From assembly GCA_017550445.1 (NCBI GenBank), contig JAFZOV010000019.1, forward strand, positions 1 through 45,473: a DNA stretch of 45,473 bases, given 5' to 3'. The notes beneath the pieces are model-generated. The model was given only the letters and a program-made list of their open reading frames with translations, made no database searches and was not told the DNA's origin. A program made the translations under genes and the position numbers. This DNA is from Fibrobacter sp. Lineage in GTDB: Bacteria > Fibrobacterota > Fibrobacteria > Fibrobacterales > Fibrobacteraceae. Every line of letters begins with the position of its first letter. Position 1 is the stretch's first letter. Below, piece by piece: positions 14,953 to 22,577 of the stretch.

Positions 14953-17283
14953 ATGAGAAAAGATTATTTTATGGGTGTGGTGGAATCGCTCCGTTCCGGT
15001 TCCTTCAAGAAAAAGATCAATCTCGATTTCGTGACTCTCAAGAGTTACGAATACTGGGTGCGTATGCTGCGCATAGTCAAAAACTACCCCGATCCGGACG
15101 ACAGCATCGCCATTTTCCCCACGGAGAGCGCCTCGCGGGTACTGAAGGACCTCTCGGCACACTTCGAAAAGCTCAACGCCGAAGAAGACAGCATGCCGGA
15201 AAAAGAACGGGAACAGTATATCCAGGAATCTAACGCAGCTTATGCAGGCAAGCACCTCCGTTGCGAAGACAACGAAAAATCGGTAGCGTATCAGCGCCGC
15301 ATGCACGCCATTGTCCGTTTCAACGACGTTATCGAGAGGGAGTGCTCCATTCAGGAAATTTCCGACTTCGTACAGAATTACCTGAACCACGAAGGCATTT
15401 TCGACGCCCCGTCGCAGAAGGTATTCTACGAGAGCGTCATCCGCGAACTGACGCAGGCCCTGAAAGAGAACCAGGATATCGAAGACGACGGGTATTTCAA
15501 GCGCCTGAATATCGTGCAGAAGGCGTTCAACCTGAACGACACCGAAATGGAGGTTCTGATGTTCTCGTGGATTTTCTTCCACAAGGAACAGTGCAGCACC
15601 CTCCTGAATGCCATAAGTTCGCGCCGTTTCCGCGATACAGCCATGCCCGAGGTGTTCTCCAAACTCTATCCGGAACTGGATTTCGATTCCGCCGTCTCGA
15701 ACAAGGGGACCCTCAAGAAGATGGCGATTATCGACGAGGAAGCCGATATCACGAAGCGCATCGGGATGTTCCTGGACGGACATTCCGGCAACGACCTGGA
15801 CAGCCTCTTCTTCAGAGTGTACGAGGGTGACTGCGTCCCGTACAAGAAACTCTGCCGCAAGAACCCGAAGGTGGAACTTGCGTTCAACATGATGAAGCAC
15901 GCGAAAGTCGGCGAAGGCCTGAACCTGTTCTTCTACGGCGTGGAAGGCACCGGCAAGACGGAGCTCGCAAAAGCCATCGCCAAGGAACTCAGGCGCCCGC
16001 TCGTGCTTACCAACATCAGCACCGAAGGCACCCACCGCGAAAGCAAGGAAGATTCCGTCGTCAAAAGCCGCATGAGCAGTATCCTCTACGCGGCAAGCAA
16101 GTACCAGAAGAAAAAGGCAATCCTCCTGGTGGACGAGGCCGACGTCATCTTGAACTGCTGCGAAAAGGGCGCGCTGAACTTCTTCTTGGAACAGATTAAG
16201 ATGCCCATCATCTGGATTTCGAACAACATTGCATGGGTCGAGAAAAGCACTCTCCGCCGTTTCGACTACTCCATACAATTCGAGCGCCCCGATGCCGAAA
16301 AGCGCCGCGAAGTCTGGGATTCCGTAATCAACGAGCACGATGCAAAATCGTTCATGCCCGAAGATGCCGTCAAGAAGCTTTCCGAAGAACTCTCGATTAC
16401 CGCGGGCGGAATCACGCAGGCTGTCGTCGGCACCAAGAAACTGCTGGAATCAGGCTGCAAGGTAGACCCGATCAAGACCGTGCGCACCATCGCCGAGGCG
16501 CAGGCCGCACTGCTGAGCCTTGACATCGAATACGCGAACCGCGACAAGGAAAGCCGCGCCCCTAGCTACCTGCTCGACGTACTCAACATCGACACCAAGA
16601 TGGACAAGGTGCTGAAAGTCGCGCGCTCCTTCGATGCCAAGTGGCAGACCATGCAGGAAGGCGACAAGCCCGACTCGCTGAACATGCTCCTGTACGGCGC
16701 TCCGGGAACCGGCAAGACGGAATTCGCGAAGCACCTCGCACGTACGCTGAACCGCAAGCTCATCATCAAGAAGGCAAGCGACCTGCTGAACTGCTTCGTA
16801 GGCGGAACGGAACAGCGAATCCGTGCCATGTTCAAGGATGCCGAAGAGAAGAAGGCCATCCTCTTCCTCGACGAAGCCGACAGTCTGATACGCGACCGCG
16901 AAGGCGCTGCCCGCAATTGGGAAGTCACACAGGTGAACGAGATGCTCACGCAGATGGAGAACTTCAAGGGAATCTTCATCGCCGCAACGAACTTCGACAA
17001 GGATCTCGATACCGCATCGCGCAGGCGTTTCGCGCTGAAGGTCAAGTTCGGCTACCTGAAACCCGAAAGCGTCGAAAAGATGTGGAAGGCATTCTTCCCG
17101 GCAATCGAATGCCCCGACGAAGCCAGGAACCTGAAGATGCTCACCCCCGGCGACTTCAATGCCGCCTACGGAAGCCTGCGCTTCTACAGCGAAAGCGAAA
17201 TCACCGCCGAGGCAATCCTCGAAGCGCTGAAATCGGAACTCGCCTACAAGGATTCAAGGCAGGGGCGCGTAATGGGACTGTAA
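14953..17283 (+). CDS. Double AAA+ ATPase with unique N-terminal domain
   Basis: 776 residues, soluble. Residues 1 to about 300 match no family I know and look helical. The first AAA+ module has Walker A GVEGTGKT (about 330) and Walker B AILLVDEADVI (about 390), with the LRRFD segment that ends the core. The second has Walker A GAPGTGKT (about 582), Walker B AILFLDEADSL (about 636) and SRRRFALKV carrying likely arginine fingers. The overall plan is that of two-ring Cdc48/VCP-like unfoldases, but the N-domain is different. Both active sites look intact. GGGAG lies 5 bases before the ATG. It is under operators G and H and directly upstream of the WYL regulator, whose operator starts 29 bases after its stop. 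I infer that it cooperates with the MoxR/VWA unit. Confidence 0.85.
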   Translation: MRKDYFMGVVESLRSGSFKKKINLDFVTLKSYEYWVRMLRIVKNYPDPDDSIAIFPTESASRVLKDLSAHFEKLNAEEDSMPEKEREQYIQESNAAYAGKHLRCEDNEKSVAYQRRMHAIVRFNDVIERECSIQEISDFVQNYLNHEGIFDAPSQKVFYESVIRELTQALKENQDIEDDGYFKRLNIVQKAFNLNDTEMEVLMFSWIFFHKEQCSTLLNAISSRRFRDTAMPEVFSKLYPELDFDSAVSNKGTLKKMAIIDEEADITKRIGMFLDGHSGNDLDSLFFRVYEGDCVPYKKLCRKNPKVELAFNMMKHAKVGEGLNLFFYGVEGTGKTELAKAIAKELRRPLVLTNISTEGTHRESKEDSVVKSRMSSILYAASKYQKKKAILLVDEADVILNCCEKGALNFFLEQIKMPIIWISNNIAWVEKSTLRRFDYSIQFERPDAEKRREVWDSVINEHDAKSFMPEDAVKKLSEELSITAGGITQAVVGTKKLLESGCKVDPIKTVRTIAEAQAALLSLDIEYANRDKESRAPSYLLDVLNIDTKMDKVLKVARSFDAKWQTMQEGDKPDSLNMLLYGAPGTGKTEFAKHLARTLNRKLIIKKASDLLNCFVGGTEQRIRAMFKDAEEKKAILFLDEADSLIRDREGAARNWEVTQVNEMLTQMENFKGIFIAATNFDKDLDTASRRRFALKVKFGYLKPESVEKMWKAFFPAIECPDEARNLKMLTPGDFNAAYGSLRFYSESEITAEAILEALKSELAYKDSRQGRVMGL

Positions 17284-17311
17284 AATCCGGCGAAGGTCTG
17301 CAAAAAAAATA

Positions 17312-17347
17312 TGCGACAATTATCATCGCATGAAAAAATTATATATT
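17312..17347 (+). promoter_or_regulatory. Operator/promoter I of the WYL regulator
   Basis: TGCGACAATTATCATCGCA at 17312-17330, then 9 bases, then TATATA at 17340-17345 (TATATT at 17342 also possible). It suggests that the regulator controls itself. Confidence 0.7.
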
Positions 17348-17365
17348 CCTGCATAGAGGTATATT

Positions 17366-18379
17366 ATGGCAGACAAGACCCGCGGCGAACGCACCGTTCA
17401 ACTTTTCGCGAAGGTTATTTCGAACCCGAACAAGAAATTCTCCGTCACCGACCTGATGGAATCGCTCGAGATTCCCGAAAGCGAAAGGCGCAACGTGCAG
17501 CGCGACATGCGGTTCCTTGCCGAAATGGAAGGCGGCCGCTACATCCAGGCCGAAAGTGTGGGGCGCACGTTCTACTACACTTCCGCCCTGCAGAACGCCG
17601 ACAGGCTCCTGTTCCCGAACTTCGAGAACACCATGCTGCATTTCGTGTTCCTGCGCCGCATCGCAAACATCTACCCCGCCACAAGCGAAATCATCACGCA
17701 GTTGCTGGAGCGCATCGAGAACAGCCTCCCCGCGCGCGAAAAGAAATCCATCAAGCAACTCGGCGAAGAACTCAACAGCAAGATCCTCTTCATGGGCACA
17801 CCGCCCGATTTCGAAGAAGACGCCAGCGAAAAAATCCGCGTGATACTGCAGGCCATCCACGACCACCGCAAAATTGAAATCGAATACCCCACCGACGATT
17901 CCAGCAGGCGCTCCACGCGCACCCCGCTCATGATAATCGTGTACCAGAACGACCTCTACGTGGGCTGCGAATCGGAGAAGTACAAGGGAAGCGTCTACAC
18001 GCTAAAGTTCCGCAGAATTAAGAGCGTAAAACTCGCGAAGGAGTCGTTCGCCGAAGACCCGAAGGTCGTTGAGAAACTCCGCAAGCTCGTGCTTTCGGGC
18101 GCCGCATTCATGAGCGGCCAGGAGCCAAAACTCGAGGACATCGAGATTGAATTCAATGCCAGCGCCAAGTGGTACCTGGAAGAAAAACCGTTCAACCGAT
18201 CCTTGCAAATCGGCAAGGCTAAAAACGGGAAAATCAGCGTAAAGATGAAAGCCGAAAACAACCAGCTGCTATTCAACTGGATTGTATCCTTCGGCGATGT
18301 CGCCCGAGTCGTGAAGCCCGCCGCCCTGCGCAAAAAGATGAGCGAGTTCGCGGACTATTTGAAGGAAGTGTACGGGTAA
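17366..18379 (+). CDS. WYL-domain transcriptional regulator, likely controller of the palindrome regulon
   Basis: 337 residues. Residues 5-70 form a winged helix-turn-helix (ERTVQLFAKVI, then SVTDLMESLEIPESERRNVQRDMRFL). Residues about 155-230 form a WYL domain (HRKIEIEYP, then TRTPLMIIVYQNDLYVGCE, then YTLKFRRIKSV); the namesake Trp-Tyr-Leu reads Asp-Leu-Tyr-Val, so the ligand pocket is altered. A C-terminal WCX-like region follows (to 337). WYL regulators bind DNA palindromes as dimers and sense nucleic acid or nucleotide ligands; several (BrxR and CapW types) repress phage defence loci. It is the only evident transcription factor in the window, and its promoter carries the shared palindrome, hence the proposal. 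AGAGG precedes the ATG at 17366. It converges on the rubredoxin gene with 3 bases between the stop codons. Confidence 0.85.
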   Translation: MADKTRGERTVQLFAKVISNPNKKFSVTDLMESLEIPESERRNVQRDMRFLAEMEGGRYIQAESVGRTFYYTSALQNADRLLFPNFENTMLHFVFLRRIANIYPATSEIITQLLERIENSLPAREKKSIKQLGEELNSKILFMGTPPDFEEDASEKIRVILQAIHDHRKIEIEYPTDDSSRRSTRTPLMIIVYQNDLYVGCESEKYKGSVYTLKFRRIKSVKLAKESFAEDPKVVEKLRKLVLSGAAFMSGQEPKLEDIEIEFNASAKWYLEEKPFNRSLQIGKAKNGKISVKMKAENNQLLFNWIVSFGDVARVVKPAALRKKMSEFADYLKEVYG

Positions 18380-18382
18380 AAA

Positions 18383-18559
18383 TTATCCCATATTCTCAAA
18401 ATCTTCTTTCTCTGCTCCGCAGTGAGGGCAAACCCAGTAATCGGGCAATTCCTGGAACGGAGTCCCCGGCAGGGCATCTTCACCGGCTTCCGGATCCCCA
18501 TATTCAGGGTCATAAATGTAGTTGCAGATGCAACACTGGTACCTGTTGAATTCGTCCAT
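18383..18559 (-). CDS. Rubredoxin
   Basis: A 58-residue protein of typical rubredoxin length. It has the two iron-binding knuckles, C9-C10-I-C12 (CxxC using 9 and 12) and C44-P-H-C47, separated by the usual PEYGDPEAG and [14 protein letters not shown] segments. It carries one iron in a Cys4 site and transfers single electrons in the cytosol, often to oxygen- or peroxide-reducing enzymes in anaerobes, which fits an anaerobic host. The extra cysteine at position 10 is uncommon. AAAGGAG lies 6 bases before the ATG at 18557-18559. A TTGACA-17-GATAAA promoter lies upstream. It is divergent from recC and convergent with the WYL gene. Confidence 0.93.
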   Translation of the reverse strand: MDEFNRYQCCICNYIYDPEYGDPEAGEDALPGTPFQELPDYWVCPHCGAEKEDFENMG

Positions 18560-18585
18560 AAAAGGCTCCTTTGGCTTTCTCTTGA

Positions 18586-18614
18586 TTTATCGTTACGGAA
18601 GGGCGATTTGTCAA
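18586..18614 (-). promoter_or_regulatory. Promoter of the rubredoxin gene
   Basis: TTGACA (18614 to 18609), 17-base spacer, GATAAA (18591 to 18586) on the minus strand. Predicted leader of about 20 bases with AAAGGAG. Confidence 0.6.
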
Positions 18615-18695
18615 AAAAACACATTTTTTTTGACTTTTTTATGTTTTTTGACGATATATTTATAGTCAAACAAAAGTTTTATATAGATTTCCATT

Positions 18696-21600
18696 ATGCT
18701 ACATCTAAAATTTGCCCTGAATTTGGAACATCTCGCCAACGAGATGATAGAAGAAATCTCCAAGAACTGGAACGACCCGTTTAACGCCCCGGTAGTCATC
18801 TTCCCGGACTTCAAGCTGGAACAGTGGTTCCGCCTGAAATGGATGAAGAAGAAGGGATGCCTCCTGAACTTGAACAAGAGCTCCATCGACAAGTTCTTGT
18901 TTAGCATTTTGACAAGCAACAAATCGTATCAAAAACTGAACGCAGAAATGCTCTGCAATGTCATTTTGGCATACTTGCAGCAAGTCGACGAGACAACGAA
19001 TAAACTCAATTGGCAAACTCTGGACAACGAAGTAAAGCGCTATTTGTTCGGCGATGGCGAGCCTGATTCGAAGGCCCAGCCCGACGCCAATAGGCTTTTT
19101 GATTTTGCCAACAAGATGGCATCGCTGTTCCTGGAATACGAGGCCAGCAGACCAAAAGAATTTGCGGGGAATCCGGCGGGACTACTCGACAAATGGGCCC
19201 TAGACTCAAACAAGGACCCCTTCTTTTTTGCTGCAAGCGTTCGCGATAAAAGCAACAAAGATTCCGTCAAGGCTCGCGAAACATGGCAGCGCAAGCTATA
19301 CTCGGCCATTTTCCATGATAAAAACGGAGAGATATCCCTCTTAAAAAAGGTCTTCGCCAAAGAAGCAGAACGAAAGGGTTCAAAAAAAGATTACCAGACC
19401 ATCCCGTACCTTTATAAAACATGGAACGGAACATTTAATCTCGAGAACATAGGAACCGGCAAAGAGGGCAAGCCGCTCCCCGTCTTTATATTCGGGCTTT
19501 CGGGCATGGGGCAGTTCTACCGAGTCATCTTGCAGAAATACGCAGAAAAACACGATGTGTACGCCTACATTCAGAACCCCTGCATGGAATTTTGGGAAGA
19601 CGCAAAGCTGGAATCGAAATCGGAATGTCACATAAACTGGAAAAACAAGAAAGACATCCCTGCAGCCATTCAAGAGAAATTAAAAGTCCAAAATTACAGC
19701 AGTCAACCAAAAGACAAAGACAACAATGACGAACAATTCGATATCGACGATATCAAGGAAGAAAATGTTTCCGAAGAAAACGCGCTCCTTGCAAACTGGG
19801 GCCGTTCAGGCCGTGACAACATCAAACTTTGGTGCCTGGCAACCGATTATGAATTCGACTTTGATGCAAGCACATCCCCCCAAAAGGGCGAAGAACTAAA
19901 ACAGGATTCACTGTTACATTGCTTGCAGTATTCCATCGCACACAGAAAGGGAGATTTCTCTGACGCGAATTTGGATGACGTTTTCAAAAAAGATGGCCTT
20001 TTCAAGTCTCTGACGGTAAAATCGGCGCCGACGAAAATCCGCGAAATCGAGTACCTGCATTCTGACATTTGTAAATTGCTGCAAGGCGACGCACGTGTCG
20101 AAGACATCCTCGTTGTTTCTCCCTGTCTCGACGAGTATCGCACGGCAATCAAGATGGTATTCGACCAGACTCCGGTCAAGCAGAAAAAGGATGAAAAGAA
20201 GAAATCCGATGGTTTTCTGCACGTCCGCTTTGCAATTGTCGATTCGCCGGCAAAGGCATCTTTGACCGAAAACGCCTTGCAAAGCCTATTCGATGTGCTG
20301 GATAGGGAATCCATCTCGAGGCCGGAATTTTTCAGTCTGATGCGCAATCCAGTCGTACAGCAGGCTCGCGGCATAAGCGATGACGATGTTGCCGACTGGG
20401 AAAACTGGATTGTGGAGACGAATACTTACCGCGACCGCAAGGCCTCCCATAAAAAAGACTGGCTACATTCTGTAAACCGCCTACTCCTTTCACACATGAC
20501 GAGAAAGAACGTGAAATGGAGCGATTGCGAAGACCTCGACGAGACAAAGCCTTTCTACGACATTGCCAGCGGAGACAAGGCCTCGCTTTGCCGATTCGTG
20601 CAATGCGTGGAAGATTTAGAAGAGTGGATCGGAAACTATAACAAGCCCGTCACGGATTTAGATTCGCTTACAGAAGCATTGGGCAAGTGGATTCGGATGC
20701 AAAAGGCTCCCGATTCGATGAAGAGCGAAACCTTTGTCTATCAGCGAGTCGTTGCAACCATTGAGCAACTACGTTATCAACAGGATGCGGGGCTCAAAGA
20801 AATTCCGCTCAAGATTGTCGCACAGAGCCTGCTCGCCGGTGCCGAAGGGACGGAATACAGTTGTGGCAACCTTTTCGTGAACGGTATTACGTTCATGAAG
20901 TTCGCGCCGAACCGCACGGTTCCTGTAAAGCACCTGTTCTTTATCGGAGCCGATTCAACTTCGTTCCCTGGAGCAAAACGTCACAACACGCTTGATTTGC
21001 GCAAGTCCTGCCCGCCATGGCCCGGCGACGACTCCCCGATTGCAAAGAACCGCTATGCATTCCTATGCCAGCTGATGAGCGCGAGCGAAAGCTTCCACCT
21101 GAGCTATGTGGGCAAAGACATCAAGAAAGATGCGGAGCTCTATCCGTCATCTGTGATAAGCGACCTCCAGAAATTTGTCTCGGAAGCACTCAAGGATACA
21201 AAATATACCTGGAAAACCGAGGAACTCCCGCTGGACGAAACCCGTGACCCATCGGAACTGTTCACAAAGAAAAGCATCCGCAACAAGATTGCCTATGTGA
21301 ATATGGTCACAGGCGAGAAACCTAATAATCCGCCAAAAGACGATAATGATGGAGCATCAACCAAAAATGATGCAGAGAAAAATGGTGGAACGAAAGATGA
21401 CTTGTTTGTCAAGCCGCCTGACAGAGTTAGTTTCTACCAGTTACGCAAATTCCTGGAAGATCCGTTCCAGTTCCATGTAGGGCGTAGCCTGTCTGACGAA
21501 GATGACGAGAACGTGGAACAGGAACTCTTTGAACCTGTTTCGTTGAATCGTCTTGACGAAAGCATCATATTGAAAAAGGCTATTGCGGCCGAACTTTCTG

Positions 21601-22565
21601 AAGATGCTGGAGAATACGAAAATTACAAGAAAGAACTGAAACTTTCTGGGAAAATGCCCGATAAGCTATTTGGGGATGAATTCTGGAATAAGATAGAGGC
21701 CAACAAAAAGCTCATTCTGGAACAGATGATTAACGAAGGAATAGTCGTCAACGGCGCTAATGACAATTCCCAAGAAGGTGATGGCAAAAAAAAGATTGAA
21801 AATTGCTCTTTTGTAAACGATTGGACTTTTGGTGAAAAAATCACAGATTTGCAGTTAGATCGATATTCTAGTGATGGCGCACACTGGCTTCTTTCAGGAA
21901 CATTAGATTGGATAAACGCAAAAAAAGAAGACGATAAGGAATTGGACTGGGATAAAGTTTCGCAACTGGTTTCGGTTTCGTCTTCGCCCTCTGCGACTAA
22001 AAATTTTAAACTGGATAAATTCCTTTCATCCTATATTCAGGCATTGGTCATTCTGTCAAAGCAGAGTGGCGAAACGGATAGGACCGTTGACATTTTGATA
22101 TTCTCTTGTGATAAAGACAAGGGAGGCCCTGCAAAGGCTTTTGTAACGAAGAAACCGTCTGAGGCGAAAACGAAACTAGAAGAAATATACAAGGCTGCTT
22201 TTGGCGTAATCACAAAGGACAAAAAGGAGCAACCCTTTAGCAAGGCAGTTCCTGCAAAATTGCTTGATTGGCCTGAAAAACCTGAAGATTTAAACATTTT
22301 TGAATTTAAGGATAAACTGAACGAAAAGCATGGCGGTGCTTGGAATTATTTTGACAAAAAATCCCTTTTCGATGTTTTGAAGGATGTCGGCTATACCGCC
22401 AGCACATTTGGAGATGATTGGGGAAAAGCCGTGGGAAAAATGAAGGAATTGATTGACATTAAATTCCCTGAAGAGCCTCCCAAAGAACCCGCCGAGGAAG
22501 TTCCTGCCGCAAGTGATACTGACAAGCCCAAGAAAAAATCCGCAAAAGGAAAGAATGCCAAGTAG
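18696..22565 (+). CDS. recC: RecC, exonuclease V gamma subunit
   Basis: 1289 residues, longer than the roughly 1120 of E. coli RecC. The N-terminus (NDPFNAPVVIFPDFKLEQWFRLKW) and a block near residue 740 (PVKHLFFIGADSTSFPGAKR) are typical of the gamma subunit, which has inactive helicase folds and scans the displaced strand for Chi. It acts with RecB and RecD at DNA double-strand ends in recombination and in degrading foreign linear DNA. Large charged insertions (for example residues about 330-350 and 875-900) and a Pro/Lys/Ala-rich tail add to the length. Putative TATATA lies 10 bases before the ATG, with no clear Shine-Dalgarno. First gene of recC-recB-recD; 12 bases to recB. Confidence 0.9.
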   Translation: MLHLKFALNLEHLANEMIEEISKNWNDPFNAPVVIFPDFKLEQWFRLKWMKKKGCLLNLNKSSIDKFLFSILTSNKSYQKLNAEMLCNVILAYLQQVDETTNKLNWQTLDNEVKRYLFGDGEPDSKAQPDANRLFDFANKMASLFLEYEASRPKEFAGNPAGLLDKWALDSNKDPFFFAASVRDKSNKDSVKARETWQRKLYSAIFHDKNGEISLLKKVFAKEAERKGSKKDYQTIPYLYKTWNGTFNLENIGTGKEGKPLPVFIFGLSGMGQFYRVILQKYAEKHDVYAYIQNPCMEFWEDAKLESKSECHINWKNKKDIPAAIQEKLKVQNYSSQPKDKDNNDEQFDIDDIKEENVSEENALLANWGRSGRDNIKLWCLATDYEFDFDASTSPQKGEELKQDSLLHCLQYSIAHRKGDFSDANLDDVFKKDGLFKSLTVKSAPTKIREIEYLHSDICKLLQGDARVEDILVVSPCLDEYRTAIKMVFDQTPVKQKKDEKKKSDGFLHVRFAIVDSPAKASLTENALQSLFDVLDRESISRPEFFSLMRNPVVQQARGISDDDVADWENWIVETNTYRDRKASHKKDWLHSVNRLLLSHMTRKNVKWSDCEDLDETKPFYDIASGDKASLCRFVQCVEDLEEWIGNYNKPVTDLDSLTEALGKWIRMQKAPDSMKSETFVYQRVVATIEQLRYQQDAGLKEIPLKIVAQSLLAGAEGTEYSCGNLFVNGITFMKFAPNRTVPVKHLFFIGADSTSFPGAKRHNTLDLRKSCPPWPGDDSPIAKNRYAFLCQLMSASESFHLSYVGKDIKKDAELYPSSVISDLQKFVSEALKDTKYTWKTEELPLDETRDPSELFTKKSIRNKIAYVNMVTGEKPNNPPKDDNDGASTKNDAEKNGGTKDDLFVKPPDRVSFYQLRKFLEDPFQFHVGRSLSDEDDENVEQELFEPVSLNRLDESIILKKAIAAELSEDAGEYENYKKELKLSGKMPDKLFGDEFWNKIEANKKLILEQMINEGIVVNGANDNSQEGDGKKKIENCSFVNDWTFGEKITDLQLDRYSSDGAHWLLSGTLDWINAKKEDDKELDWDKVSQLVSVSSSPSATKNFKLDKFLSSYIQALVILSKQSGETDRTVDILIFSCDKDKGGPAKAFVTKKPSEAKTKLEEIYKAAFGVITKDKKEQPFSKAVPAKLLDWPEKPEDLNIFEFKDKLNEKHGGAWNYFDKKSLFDVLKDVGYTASTFGDDWGKAVGKMKELIDIKFPEEPPKEPAEEVPAASDTDKPKKKSAKGKNAK

Positions 22566-22577
22566 GGAGAGCTTATT

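Noticed and set aside
14854..16338. Long minus-strand frame (494 codons) opposite the double AAA+ gene
   Set aside because: It mirrors the codon pattern of the AAA+ gene with its intact Walker motifs and shows no domain of its own; the same holds for the frames at 7620-8864, 3735-4736 and 29527-30762.
4999..17330. Palindromes as LexA (SOS) boxes
   Set aside because: The arms TGCGACA/TGTCGCA do not match the LexA motifs I know for this group or others, and recBCD next door has no copy.
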